Shown here: positions 11,040-26,634 of the stretch, piece after piece | Position numbering within the stretch: the stretch's first letter is position 1 | Layout of the letters: the number at the start of each line of letters is the position of its first letter | Source of the DNA: Rotaria sp. Silwood1 | Lineage: Eukaryota > Rotifera > Eurotatoria > Philodinida > Philodinidae | Assembly: GCA_905250075.1 (NCBI GenBank) | Contig: CAJNOP010000059.1 | Location: 554,651-618,650, forward strand | Direction: 5' to 3' | Length of the DNA: 64,000 nucleotides | Translations under genes and position numbers: made by a program | Notes under the pieces: generated by a model | What the model was told of the DNA's origin: nothing | What the model saw: only the letters and a program-made list of their open reading frames with translations | Databases searched by the model: none

Positions 11040-11856
11040 CATGTGATCACAAAGTTTTTTAGACAAGATATTCATTATTTTTGACTCACTAGAAAGTATT
11101 TTCGACAAGTCAAAAACTATCAGCTCGTATTATTTTCCAATACAATCTTACAAATTTTCTATCAATTTTTGTTCTAGAATAATGAAATGATGTTTGAAAA
11201 AGGTCACACAATTAGTTCGCATGAAACTTGTGAGTCGACATTTTCGGCGAACATATTTACTCATTTTAACTTGCTTAAAAACATTTCAGTAAAATTCGCG
11301 ATTTGAATTCGAATAAGACTTTAGAAATGTTGTGTCTATTTTTGTGTTCAATAGAAGTGAGAAGCTTTTTAACTAATCTGACAACATATTTTGAATAGTG
11401 ACTGAACAGATTTTTGTTTACATCATAAGTAACTTTTTTGAGTATACTAAAAACTCTCGGAGTGAGCTGTTTTTCAAGAGTTCATTTTAACATAAAACGG
11501 TTGTTAGTTTTTAAAAAATAAGTATCTAGGAAAAATGAATATTGAGGTGTCTTTTCAAAATACAAAAAATAATTTCAAATAGTGCCATATTTTTAGAGTA
11601 GCTGTTGATCTATAAGCTGATATATAAAAATAAAGACATCAACTTTTAGTTTCGAATGGCAATAGTGAAAATACAAAAATCTGTGGAATAATTTCTGTTC
11701 AAACTAAATTTTTAGGGCGTCTTAAAGATCATTTCGCTACTCTCGAAAAACAAACTAAGTCAACATTTCTAAAGCCATACTCCAAAAAGAGTACAAAATT
11801 CTGGTTTTAACTCAAAAGTGAGCAAATATCTTGTCTAAAAGGTTCCCAATCATCCG
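11040..11856. mobile_element. Candidate non-autonomous element with terminal inverted repeats
   Basis: A 16-nt sequence TTTTAGACAAGATATT at 11057-11072 recurs as its exact reverse complement at 11825-11840. Weaker inverted similarity continues inward (TTTTTGACTC against CTTTTGAGTT). The 750 nt between has no coding capacity. This fits a MITE or decayed DNA element filling most of the 10854-12440 intergenic gap. Target-site duplications were not clear. Confidence 0.45.
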
Positions 11857-12440
11857 TTGTTGACTTGTTTTTTTATTATTTACATTCGAATAATATACAT
11901 AAAGAGAATAGAAATTTATCCTACTGAAATATTTTAGATTGATTATTTTTTATTTTTTAAAAATAAACAATAAATTAATGAATCATTGTTACATGCTATT
12001 AATATTAAATGTACGATTATGGATTTTACATAAAACAATAAAAACTCCATCTAAAGATCTTTTATAGTAAAATTTCTATTTGATCTTTTTTTTTTCTGCA
12101 TGAGATAAGTTTTATATTATTGAATCTTATATGAGACAAGATAGTAAATAAATAATGAAATGCATAAATTTAATATGAGTTCATCATCGATATGGTTATA
12201 TGAACTAATTTTGCGATGCTGATTTTGTTGATGTGAATAACAATATGGCTGTGAGCAAATTTGAATTATACATGAAATATTTCTTTGAAATTTTTCTTTT
12301 CTTTTCATTTAAGTATATTATGAATAGCATGAAAGTCATGATTTAGGTCGATAATGTTTTTTGCACATGATATAATGTAGTGATAGATATAGGAAAAAAA
12401 AAACAACTTTTTTATTATTATCAAATAAGAAAAAAATCTA

Positions 12441-12806
12441 TTAAACTAAAAAATAAATAATCGGTGCAAGAATAAAAATTGTTAAAAGACGTAAAATATT
12501 TATAAAAAGTAATAATTTTTCTTGTTTTAATCGATTAGAAGTATAATGTAAACTAAGAAGATGTTCGTCTTCTTCATTTCTATAGTCATTATCATTAGAT
12601 TGTATATTTGTATTATATGTTGTTATTGGTTGAAGAGTTACTGAATTCGTTGCTCGATTATATATTGGAATTGATGTAGCTAATGAATAAGATGATGCTC
12701 GATTGGATGATTCAGGTTGATTTTCATCATTTTGATTATTAGTAATTCCAAGTTCAACGATTGAAGATGATGTCATTGGATTTGAAAATGAAGAAGATGT
12801 TGCCAT
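12441..12806 (-). CDS. Small tail-anchored membrane protein, function unknown
   Basis: A single exon encodes 121 residues starting MATSSSFSNPMT. The first 90 residues are polar, rich in Ser, Thr and Asn, and likely disordered. The last 20 form one hydrophobic helix (FINILRLLTIFILAPIIYFLV with LRLL at its start) ending at the stop, the layout of a tail-anchored protein with its N-terminus in the cytosol. A candidate upstream Met in the same frame lies in a hydrophobic run that reads as non-coding, so I prefer the start at 12806. I do not recognise the family. It is a believable gene because of codon use like its neighbours and the sharp polar/hydrophobic division, but a short chance ORF cannot be excluded. 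Confidence 0.5.
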   Translation of the reverse strand: MATSSSFSNPMTSSSIVELGITNNQNDENQPESSNRASSYSLATSIPIYNRATNSVTLQPITTYNTNIQSNDNDYRNEEDEHLLSLHYTSNRLKQEKLLLFINILRLLTIFILAPIIYFLV

Positions 12807-14588
12807 GATATGCTTAAGGGTTTTTTTGAAAAAAAAAAAAGTTCGATATAAGATAACGAAGGTAAAGAAAGATATAACATACGAAGAAAATAATATCAAA
12901 ACTCAAACAAAAAGTTATACGGTAGACGTTTTTTTGTTTCATTTATTTTGTTTTAATAAATCAAACTTAATAATGAAATATTTGGTATAGCATTGAAATT
13001 TCGGTTTTTATTTTAAATTCTAAATTGAAATTTTAATGCAAATAGGATTAAAATATTTTGAGCATGTTCTTAGACTTTTGTTGTAGTTCATTTTTTGCCG
13101 TAAATTAATAGTTGATGTTATTCAAAGATTATTTTCTTCATATAATAAAAGATAACAGTATGTTATTTGTACAAGTATATTGAACAACGATTATTAAATA
13201 TTTGTTTTGAAATCAAATTCATTCATTATTTCATAAATCAATCATTATATATATTATATATATGGTTATCAGATTATAATAAATTACATAATGGTCTATA
13301 TGTTTTTGATAAAGCAATCATATAAAAAAGTTGACCTAAAATAAATACCAATTTTAGAAGGTACTTATCGTAGAATGTAATTGTGAGAATGATTTTTCTT
13401 TTTCAAAAAATAAAAATCATTATTTCATGATTTGAATAGAGTAAAATGAACTGAAGATTTCTTGCAAACTATAAAAGAATATATTGATACATTAAAAACT
13501 ATTGAATTTCTTCACTAATCTTTCTCAATAAAGAAAAGACAATAGAGGAAGTCCTGTTTTTTATATTGAATATCTATATACAGGATATTTAATTTTATGT
13601 ATCAAAACTAAAAAGAGAACACTAGAAAATTCTTATTATTATATTTTATTATTTAATAAAAGAATATTTATTTAAATACAATGAACATTAATTAAAAATA
13701 ATAAATATGTGTATATATTGTATATTTTGATCAAATGATTATCATAAAATCTGTTTTAGTTCGACAAGATTCTCTTCTTAATAAACAAATATACTTGTTA
13801 TATATTTCAAATGATATAATGAAGAATATGCGTGTTAAGAACATAAAAAGAATATATGAAAGTTAACTATATATTTTATGATATCTCTCATATCAAGAGT
13901 ATTTTTAGATTAAAGGAATATGTCTAAATTTTTGCGACCTCTGTATATATGATAAAAATAGACATATCACTTTATTACTAATTCATCATAATTAATTCGT
14001 TTTTTGTACTCTTGAAGGATGCATCGTGGTAATATGAATACCAACCGCAATTATCGAATTTTTGCTCTTCTTTTTTTTTTTTCTTTAATTACATATAATA
14101 TTGCGTCTATCAGTTCGAATTTTATTATAGAAAAAAACACACAGTCATCATGAAAGAAACCTTCCACACAAATAACTAAATATGGCCAATTGACACACAC
14201 ATACCTGCATGTGTGTAATACAAGAAATCAGAGAGAGAGAGAGAGAGGAAAAAAACAGAAATATAGATGCATTAGACGAAACAAAACAAAAAAATAATTA
14301 TAGAAGACGAAAGTAGAAGCCAAACAATTCAAAACCCAAGGAGCACTGTTCGTCCATCAAACGGAATGTAAAGAGCAAAAGAAAAGACAAGACAAGAAAA
14401 AGAAAAATCATGTACATCATACAAATGAATAGACAATAAAAATAATCACTGGTTTTCTTTTCTTTTTTTTCGACAGCATATGAAAACATAAACAAAACAG
14501 AAAAACAAAAACAAAATAAAATTGAATGACTTTCTTTTTTTTTGTTTTTTTTTTGACAAAATAAATCGTCACACCGGAGAAGATTAAA
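12807..14588. other. AT-rich intergenic region with simple repeats
   Basis: No coding exon was recognised. It contains AT-rich stretches, a small inverted repeat ACACACAT..ATGTGTGT near 14196-14218, and a (GA)n run at about 14231-14248. The 3' ends of the tail-anchored gene and the SGK-like kinase do not both lie here: the kinase ends at 14589. Confidence 0.5.
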
Positions 14589-16800
<2,212 letters not shown>

Positions 16801-19800
16801 CTTTTCTTCAAACACAAAAATAAACGTAATAATACTTAGATAAAGTAGCAGATAAAAAAGAAAAAAAAAAGAAACTGAAATATGATTATCATCATCGTCA
16901 TTGACAATGACAACAATGATGATGATAAGGTACAAGCAAAAATAAAAGACGTAAAAGAGAAAAAAAAAAAAAAAAGGACTAAGAACGGCAAACATTGACT
17001 TGCACGAGAAAGATTAGATATACTAAGACGATGGTAAAAGATTTAGGAGAAGAACAGTGAAAGAAATATTTTCTTGCATGATCTTGTCAAATTCGATATC
17101 GAAAAAGGAAATAAGCCAAATAATATTGTACGTCACTATCATAATACAACTAAGAGAAGACGGCAATACAATCGAACGCTATAGTAACGATAATCGTGCG
17201 AAATCCTCGACTCAATGTGTCGACAAGGCCATCTTCTTCTTCTTCTGTTCTTCTTCATCTTCTTTTTGTTTTCAACAAAACACCACACGCTCCAAACGCA
17301 CAAATACACGCGTACAGAATGTAAAAGGACAATGACACGTGCATTTTCATTTTCTTCCTCTTTTACCAGCTAGCCATCCAACAAACTCTGCGGATGCTTT
17401 CTCTCTCTCTCTCTCTCTCTTATTCGTTCTACATGCCTTTTGCATTTCTCTCTCTCTCTCTCTCTGCTTCTGCTATTCTTCGCATCTATTTTATGTTTAC
17501 TACAAATGTTAGGAACTCTGTTTATTGAATATCTTAAGTTTTCTCCTTTTCATAAGCTTAAATGTTTCACACATCTACTATCCATGCTTTTATACTTAAA
17601 ATGCATAAATAATATGTTTTTTTTTTGAAGTATACAAAATGTTAAAAAAAGAGAAAAAAAAGTAATTAATTTATAAAAGGTGACAAAAGCCATTTGATAG
17701 ACGATATTTTTGTCTGTTACTTGACAATTTAAATTTTTCTTCGCGTTTTTTTTTTCTTCATTCATTTGAATATAAATAGATTTTTATGCTAATTATTCTA
17801 TATCAATGTATTATATCATGAAAGAAGAGAAACCTATTTTGTTGTTTGTCGTCGTTTTTTTTAGTCTTTAACGGAAATTATATCAGCTTAGTTAATGATT
17901 CCCTATCATCATAGACATCTGCTTCTTATTCTTTCTCACTAATCTTGTTTTTTAGTTTGAGAATTTGCGACGTGCAACCCATATTATATTTATATTCTAT
18001 CGGATAGAAATAGCAATAAATGACAACCACAAAACTTCTGTCAGCAGCAATGGTTAAATATTATCGTCCATCTCAATAGAAAAAAAGAAAGACGAAGAAA
18101 TCTATATCTATATCTGTATATATATATATATATATGACTAGTTGATTGATTGATATTTTGCATGTGAGAATGGTATATGAGAAAAAGAAAAATAAGAAAG
18201 ATCTATCGATTAAGGATATTGAAAATCTTCAGAAACTTATCACAAATGTGAATATACACGTACCTAACCACTTTGGCATGTTTGTAATATGAGAATTGTG
18301 GTATAGAATCAATAAAATATAATCGTATACGGATACACGTGATCAATAGTTTCCAACAGTTAATCGTCGTACCTTTTTTCTTGTCACTTTAATGCAATAA
18401 TGCGCCTCGTTTAATATTATGTGAAAGTGAACATATGTCATTCATCAAAAACATCGTTATTCATTTACTGTTTAATGATTATAGTAATAATAGAAAAAAA
18501 GAAGGATTCGCATAAAATGAGTAGAAGAAATGTAAGAGTGCATAAGTAACAGACGAGAAAAATCCGATTTAAAGAACGTCATAAACGTTAGAATAACATC
18601 TATCTTGTTCTTTTTTTTTTCTTTAATGTGCTACGCGTCAGATTCATTGAAACTACTGTTACACTTCGAGTTTTTTGATTTCCGGCGTGCGCGTGCTTCA
18701 TGTCTCGTTCTGTACTTTTCTTTAGCAAGACTTATATCATAATAGTATATATATATAGTATTACAATGATTTGTCTATTCTATCTGTTGAGAATCCTGAG
18801 AAACTAATAGAAAGAAAGAATAAAAAAAAAAATGATCATAATATTATGAATTCTTTGCTAAATCAGTGTCATCGATCTAAATCAGTTTATATGCCAATAG
18901 AAATCTACGATCGATTTTGACATTGTTCTTTATCGATTGCTTGATTAGTATATGTAATTGATGTTGTCGTTTCTTCGCAATCGTAGTGATTGCATCCGCA
19001 TTTCCATCCAAGGTTTCCGGTTACGCTACAGTTCGTCTCACTTTATTTCAGCATAGACCATGAATATACGCATAAAAGAAAATCTACTATATATTATTAG
19101 ATTGAAGCGAATTACAATTCTCAAGAGATTAGTGGGAAAGTTCTCTAACGTCATTAATTATTTTAAGGATAAGGCTTTCTATTAATGTATGGACATGAAT
19201 TTCTGATCTAAACGACTATATTAAATTGAACATACTACTTAATAGGTTGGTCGACATCGGTTGCATATTGTCGGACTAATCGACAAAGCCTTATAAAATA
19301 TACATATATATATATTCAATATTACTTTTAGCATATTATTTGTAAAGATATTAAATACTTAATGTAGCATTTTTGCATACAATCATCTATGACTAAACTG
19401 TCTTTCATGTCATATTTTCCAAGTGATTAACTATGATCATGATAAATAATATCAATCGCATATCTTCTTAATTAAATAGTAAAAATTATGACAAAATAGG
19501 ATAAAACGAGTAACTCCCATGAATACTATGGTATAGAATGAACTTATATTAATGAGATTAGAGTTTTTTATTTATCTGTTCATGTAATATATGACATTGT
19601 CTACTATGTTGCATAGATTGAATAATCTTTGTATTTGCATAGTCCTATTATTAGACTAAATTTTGAAAGAAGAACTAGACAAAAAGAAGTCAGCATTATT
19701 TTATGTTTAGAATTTTGTTGAATATGATTATTCAAAACAATTGATTATTAATATTACGATTTAATCAAAAACAAAATCTAACAGATAGCTTAAAAAAAGA

Positions 19801-20980
19801 ATAAAATCAAAGCATGTCAAAGATCAAAAGGTTAAAAAACCCGAGTCAAATGACATACTTTACAAAACGAATAGAACTAATAATAGAAGAATATATGAGA
19901 TGAAACATCTACCTCAAAAGAATTTGATGACTTACTTATTGTTGAGAAGCACATCTTTTAGTAGTTGAGAACTCTCTGTTTGTAGGCACAGCCAATATTT
20001 TTTCATATAACACAAATGAGAACACAATACAATGGATTATATTTGAATTTGTACTTTATGTTCGCTCTCTTCATATGAAGCACGCCCAACCACTTATTTA
20101 CTCTTGTTTTTCTTTCACTCTCTAAGTCACATATAATTTCCATCGTTTGCTAACGAATCCACTTAGATATTAAGAAAAAGAAAAAAAAAAATGGAAAAGT
20201 AGAACGACTTAACAAGCTTTTCTTTGAATAATGAGTGTCAACTGTCTTCTCTTATTCAGTTCCGCTTGTCTGACTAAATTAGTAACGACAACTTAGCAGT
20301 TCACACACTAGATGAAGCACAATTAGAGATGAAAGATAAACATGTTTTTGTCTTCATTAGTGTTACCTTAAAATATGTATTAAATTAATAAATGTTTACA
20401 TATTAATTTTAATATAAATGAATAAGTTTTTATCAAGTAAAAAAAAAAAAAATATTATACATTGAATATAGACTTACATGATTAAGTACTGACGATTATA
20501 TGAATCTATGCAGAATTTGTCCTTGAAAGGAGAAGAAAGATTGAAAGAAAGGGCACACAAGCAATGAAACGTGAGGCGACGGATGATGCTTTTGGCTGAT
20601 TTATTTCTCTACTCTATGTGATGTAGTAAATTATCATGCATGCTTCTTGTTTTTCTTTTTGTTTGCTTGTTGTCGCGATATTGACACAGGCACTAGTAAC
20701 AGCCGAAGCTTTTTCTCGCTTTTCTACGTTATCTCACTCTTTTCTCTCGCTTATTTTTATGACTATTGTTGTTGTACTAACTGTCTATGTGGGTGCGTAT
20801 ATAGTGATTGTCGCCGAAGCAAAAGCAGTATTTATTGGGAATTATGCCAATGCATCAAACAGACCGCATTCCACATAAATGCATTCTAAATAATAGAAGA
20901 ATCAATTTAAGCATTATAGTTCGATATCTGTTCTTTATTATTAACCAAATAATATTTTTAATGTTTTTTCAGGCAAGAAA
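16801..20980. repeat. Long non-coding stretch with microsatellites
   Basis: About 4.2 kb with no recognisable exon. Simple repeats include (TC)n at about 17399-17420 and 17447-17464, CTT repeats near 17232-17255, and (TA)n at about 18116-18136. The part next to 16801 is the likely SGK-like kinase promoter. The small ORFs here, including two overlapping ones at 20636-20889, have no family resemblance. Confidence 0.5.
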
Positions 20981-23900
20981 CTAATCTTTTAATGAATATT
21001 TAATATTGGTATAGATTTGCTTATAAATCAATATTTCATTTTTAAGTACACGTAATTCAGCTATAGATGCTTTTAATTGATTATTTAAATGATAAAAATC
21101 AAAAGCATTATTTAAATAAAAAATATAAGATTTTTTCGATAATTGTTGATTGGTATAATAAAGTAGGACAGTATTTTGCATGAGTAAATCTAAATGTTTG
21201 TGCAAAATAATATTATAATGAGTTTTACAAATAAGACGATAAATAATCGATGATGCTTTTTTTTGTAAATTGGTACAATATTGTTCATCATTTTCTATAA
21301 AAAAAAATAGATTAAAACAACGTCTAAAACCAGTTGCAGTTCATAAAGATCTATAGAGTACTTGTCATAATAAACTGTACATTAAAACAAATTTTAAAAT
21401 ATCAATAAAAATGAATTCACTATGAATTTTAGAGTTCAACAAAGGAAAATATTTGCTAATTAAACAATATTAATGAATCTTATTGAAAGTCTACCATGAT
21501 TTTTGTAAAGGATGCATAATAACAAGTTGTTTTTTCACGAATATCATTGTGTTATTTGAAATAGTATTGAGAAATAAATTTTATATTAGATGAAATTTTA
21601 TTGATAATAGCATTTCTAAGTATAACTTGATAATACGCATGATGATTAAGATCTTTAGAAGTATGGCATTTTTCGAAATGTTAGACGTCTAATTGCTTTC
21701 TTTCATATGGAATTAATCTTAAAAACAGGAAGTTCTCAGAAAAAAAGATTTACGTATCAGACTCAATAAAGATCTTTTTATTGATTATTCTCTTCAATAA
21801 TGTTTTTACTTTTAGATCTTTACTAAATCTAATACACGAATAATTTTTTCGCAAAATGCCGTGTTTTTAAGATTCAATACCTAGCTATTAGACATGTAAA
21901 ATTTCGAAAAATACCATGAATTTAAAAATAATAATCATCATATATATATATTATGAAGTTCTACTGCCAATTTCTATTATCAATGAACTTTTATTTGATA
22001 TAAAATTTATTGTCGATGCTATTTTGAACAACAAGATAACATTCTGAAAAAAATATTATTATACATTTTGTATATGTGAGTATTAATTGAAAAAAAAATT
22101 CAGAAAAACATTCGTATATATTCATAATGAAATTTTGATAAATCTATTGATTTATCAATAAATAAAAGTACTACAATTATCGACGATAGACAAACTATTG
22201 ACAAATATCTAGATTTTAATTAATCAAACAATCAATAAATTGGATGTTTTCTTTTCTACATAAATATTTTTATGGCAATATTATAATTGTTATTTCCGAA
22301 ATTTTGATTAAATCTGTGACTATTTTTGATGAAATTTTTGTTAGTTTGTAAAACATCATTATCTCGAGTACAAATTTTAGAAGTTTCTTATGGTTATATT
22401 GATAATATGATTACTGTAATAAAAAATGTGGAATAGCATGTTTTATTATTTTCAACATACTTTTATAGATTTTGTTTTTTTGTACTCTCTGCACTAAACA
22501 TATATCTGATACTCTATACTATGCTATTTAAAGAAAAGGAAATTTATCTTTACTCTTTATGATTGATTTTTTATTGGAATCGGTCAATATTTGTCGAGTA
22601 ATGTGTCGTTGATAAATTCGTTGTTGTAAATAATTGTTTTTCTTTTTACCTTCGAATAATTCTTCTCGTAAATGAAGAATAAGTTGTTTCATATTTGGCT
22701 TATGTTGTTTTTCATATGATTTAATTTGATGAATTTCATCTAAAATTTTACTTCGTAAATCTCGAATTTCAGTCAAAAGTTTATTATAATGTAATTGATG
22801 TTTATTTCGAATTGTTTCATTTAATTCAATATGTTCACTAACAAATACAATTAAATATTGTTTTTTTAGTAAAAAAAGTATTATTTTTTGTTTTTCTATT
22901 GTATATTGTTGAAATTTTTTATTATATAAATCAATAGTATATTGTATATTGTTGAATTTTTTTGAAATATTTAGTATTTGTTGTTGATCAAAAAGCCATT
23001 TATCATGAAGAGAATTGATATATTGAATTAAATGTAATCGTTGTTTGTCTATTGTTAATATTTGATCTAATAATATTGAATGATTTTTAATCGTACGAGA
23101 AATAGTTTGTTTTATCTGTTTGTAAATTGCTTGATTTGAATCGAAATTTTTTCTTATTCGTTCTAATTTCATATTTAATAAATTTTTACTATTATTAGAA
23201 TTATTTTTCTTATTTCTATTGAAAGAACAAAACAAAAGAAAAATTATGAATGTTAAGAAAATTAATTACTAACCTTTGTTGTGTAAATAAATTTATTTCA
23301 TTATAAAATATTAATATATTGGATTTTAATGATAATTTGATATGATCAAATTGTTGAAAAAAAATTCTTGTATTAATCATACATTGTTCTATTTTATTAA
23401 TTCTATTAAATAATTTTAATATACGATTTCGATTCATATTTATATGTATAATCCATTTATCATGTAACTTTTCATAATTAATTACTTTTTGTCGTTGTTT
23501 TTTAACAAGTAAAGAATATTGTTGTGTAGTATTTTCAAGAATATTTATCTGTTGTTTGAGATTCTGAGAAATAATTGAAAGTTGTAAACGATGATTAATT
23601 TCTTGACGAATATTTCTTTTAATATTATTTTTCGATTGATTAATATTTTCATATGTATAAAGTATAGTATGTTGAAGATATTGATCACGTTCATGTTCAA
23701 GTTCAGTAATTTGATTCTAGGAAAGATAAATGTTAATTTTTGTGTTTTATTAGTAATATTTGTTTTTTTTTTCTCACGTTCAATCTGTCTAGTTGGTGAT
23801 GATGTACAGATAAAATATATTCTTTTCTTTTTAAATCAATTTTAAGTTCAGTTAAGATCTGAAAAATTTCATTTTTTATATTTTTTTCTTTTTCAATTTG

Positions 23901-24912
23901 TTTTTGTTTTCTATGAATTATTTCGATGAAATTTTCATGATTTATATTCAATTGTATTTTTTTGTTTTCATTCATTTTTAGAATCTTTATATGATATAAA
24001 ATGATATTATGTAACTTTTTGTTTTGTTTTTGTAATTCTATTGATAAATGTTGCTGATTATTTAATTGTTCTTTAATTAATTGATGATCAATATTTAAAT
24101 AATCTTGATCAATTGAAATGGAAATGTTTAGTTTATATTGAAGCAGTTTATTTAATTGATTGTCTTGCTCATGAGTTGCTTGAAGATTGAGTGTTAACTG
24201 GTGTTCAATATCAATTAATTCTTTTTCAGCTTTATGAATTTTTTGTTGAATATAATAGACTTGCATTTGCATTGAAACAACAGTAGCTTTTTTGTTATTA
24301 AGTTCTATTTCAAAAGTATTTCCTACAACACTTTTATGCAAAGTTGAACTATGATAATTGAATTTAAGTCCTAATCATGTTACACGTACGTGTTATTTGA
24401 AGATTTTTTATGAGTAATTTTAGATCATCAATTGTTTTCATCATTGATTTTAAAGATGTTGATGAAGAAACATTTGTAACAATAGTTTTCATACTACTAC
24501 TTTCTGAATTTTTATTTTGAATTCTATTGTTTAAATTATTCATTATTTGTTCAATCTTTTTTAAGTTGTTCTGTTTTCTATTATATTTAGTGTAAAGATC
24601 GGTTAAGACTTGATAACATCGTTGAAATATATTACGAATTTGATAGATGATCTCTTTTTGATGTGAAGCTATTTCCTTATCAAGACTATGTACAATTTTA
24701 CGTGTCCGTTTTTCTTCCAACATGAGAACTCGTTCATTAGTCATCGAACAATCAAAATATCGATAGAGTGATGTCCAATATTTATAACAGCGATCTTGCA
24801 TAGCTTCATCATGAATTTCCGAGAGAGCATTAAGGAAATCTGTATAACGTACATCCACTGGTACAATATAATCATCATGAACAATTGATGATAATTCATT
24901 TGTTCCAGACAT
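20981..24912 (-). CDS. Multi-exon coiled-coil protein, axonemal/centrosomal type suspected
   Basis: Best model: about 24385-24912, 23778-24345, 23274-23716, 22554-23215 and 20981-21297. The middle junctions are in phase (23778 donor to 23716 acceptor; CAA AG to A at 23215). The protein is almost wholly helical, rich in Lys, Gln, Ile and Asn, with long heptad-like stretches and no enzyme motif, as in CCDC/CFAP cilium proteins; I cannot name the ortholog. Two points are unsettled. The first junction needs an intron of only about 37-41 nt near 24346-24390. At the 3' end, either the gene stops at 22528 or a GTAAAG donor at 22553 joins in phase to a further coiled-coil exon starting at 21297; I favour the latter because that exon has an acceptor, matching phase and the same composition. 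Confidence 0.6.
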
Positions 24913-25436
24913 AATAGTATTAAAGTCTTACAAAGAATAATATTAATATTCTTAGTAACTATATATGAATACAAGTTATTAAAGGATACGCGCACAGTAT
25001 TTATAATAATATAATTGTTAGTTAAACATTTCTGCCTGTTGTTTTTCTTTTCTTTCAAATATATAGAAATCTTCTAATAACTTACGATTATAACTTAGCA
25101 GCCAATGTCATTGTCTTGTGACATTGTTATCACCAATATATACATCACAGTATCTATGGAATTAGATCTAATCAAATAATTTTACTTAGAATTGAAAACA
25201 AACACATATTAAAAGAAAAGAACGATTGTAAAATTAAACTTTAGATTCTCTTTTTCTTATTTCATAAAGCTTTATAAATAATTATATTCACTTTCACAGA
25301 AAACATCGTTGATCTTGTATCGTTCGATACAATTAAAGAAAAACATATCGAACAACAAGAAAAGATTATTTATAAGAATGTAATGAGTCATTTAAATATA
25401 AAATATAAAAACGAACTCAATAACACAAAAAGAGCG
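24913..25436. other. Intergenic, probable promoter side of coiled-coil gene
   Basis: AT-rich sequence between the coiled-coil gene start and a telomere-like foldback. No gene or clear promoter motif seen. Confidence 0.4.
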
Positions 25437-25510
25437 TTGGGTGAATTGTGGGTGTGGATATTCACTTCAACACTGCCGAAATCCACACCTACACCCACAC
25501 CCACTCACAA
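25437..25510. repeat. Telomere-like foldback (G arm then C arm)
   Basis: G arm GTTGGGTGAATTGTGGGTGT.. at 25437-25460 and C arm ATCCACACCTACACCCACAC.. at 25480-25510 are imperfect reverse complements around a spacer of about 20 nt. Units match TGTGGG/CCCACA. Confidence 0.75.
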
Positions 25511-25690
25511 CGTCGTCCATGAATAATTACGAATTTTATTATGTAAAATTTCTGTAATTTAAATTAATACGTACAATGTCGTCCACAAAAAATATAAATT
25601 GTATTCTATAGATTTTTTTAAAATTTAATGTAAATAACGTCGTTCATCAGAAAAATACATTTTACTAAATAAAATTTTTTTTTAATATGA
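25509..25690. repeat. Three degenerate copies of a 61-66 nt tandem repeat
   Basis: AACGTCGTCCATGA (25509), AATGTCGTCCACAA (25575) and AACGTCGTTCATCA (25636) begin three AT-rich units of similar composition directly after the foldback. Copies are diverged; the third runs into a poly-T tract. Confidence 0.45.
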
Positions 25691-25733
25691 GTTTGTAACA
25701 ATCTTACAAGATCTTATGGATATATTATATGGC

Positions 25734-25936
25734 CGGAGACAAAAAAGTGGGCCAAAAGCAGAAGTAAACGGTAGAACAACGATGTATTTACTAACGTACA
25801 CGACCATTGACCTCGCTATAGACAGTACGGGCAAATACGACCACCTTACTGCCCGTGTTAACATGGGGTAATACGGCGCCGTAACGGGCCGTATTTCCAT
25901 CGTAAACGACAGTAAACGATATCGTAACGGTCTCCG
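25734..25936. mobile_element. GC-richer palindromic block, possible MITE remnant
   Basis: Bounded by CGGAGAC (25734-25740) and its reverse complement GTCTCCG (25930-25936). Inside are a perfect 12-nt palindrome TACGGCGCCGTA (25872-25883), a wider AATACGGC..GCCGTATT pair, and repeated GTAAACG/GTAACGG motifs. The composition differs sharply from the flanks. No coding capacity. Confidence 0.4.
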
Positions 25937-26293
25937 TTTTGACCGATCTGGGTACTGGCATCAATCTGTTTCTTTCTTAATATTTCTTCTACATAAACGT
26001 ACGTTGTAAAAATACTGATGAAAATTTTCAGGCACAAAGCAAGGACAATCTGTTGTTGTTGGCATCATATAGATGAAGGTGTAAACCGATGAAAGAAACA
26101 GAATTTTTCTTTTCCTGCTATTGATAGAATTTAATAAGTAAAAACAGTTGGTCCCTCTTTCTTTAACATAAATTGATTCTTCTTTTAAAGCTATATTTTT
26201 AATGTTTCGTAGGAGCAACAGATAAGTTTCGTGACGCTATTTTAAAAATTTTATTATTTGTTTCATTTGAAATAGATAAAAAACGTTTAGATA

Positions 26294-26541
26294 ATTAGGA
26301 TATGCAAAAAAAGCAGTGACACGCCTATTCACTCGCTCACTGCAAGTCACTTTTGTCGTTCTATCACTACCGACTGTTAACTATGCAAGAAAAAATTGCT
26401 TTGTTTTGTTCTATCTATTATTTACACGCGAAAACCAAATTTTTAGTTGCATGGATAATATTCTATAGGGACAAAGTGACGAAAGTGACTCGCAGTAAAT
26501 GAGTGAATGTGTGTGTCACTGCTATGTTTCCCATTCCTAAT
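26294..26541. mobile_element. MITE-like element with about 60-nt terminal inverted repeats
   Basis: The left end ATTAGGATATGC.. with GCAGTGACACGCCTATTCAC matches the reverse complement of the right end (ATTAGGAATGGG.. with GCAGTGACACACACATTCAC). Similarity continues through CACTGCAAGTCACTTTTGTC against TACTGCGAGTCACTTTCGTC. The centre is about 120 nt and non-coding. It ends 94 nt upstream of the ART pseudogene start. Target-site duplication not resolved. Confidence 0.7.
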
Positions 26542-26634
26542 CTTTATTAAATTTTCAATTTAAGAATAAAATAATATTAATAAAATAAATTCTATTTCTT
26601 GTTATATATTTTAGAGTAAATACAACGAAATCTC

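Noticed and set aside
20636-20889. Two overlapping 80-residue ORFs, one with a signal-peptide-like start
   Set aside because: No family resemblance, no splice signals, and the two frames compete; likely chance.
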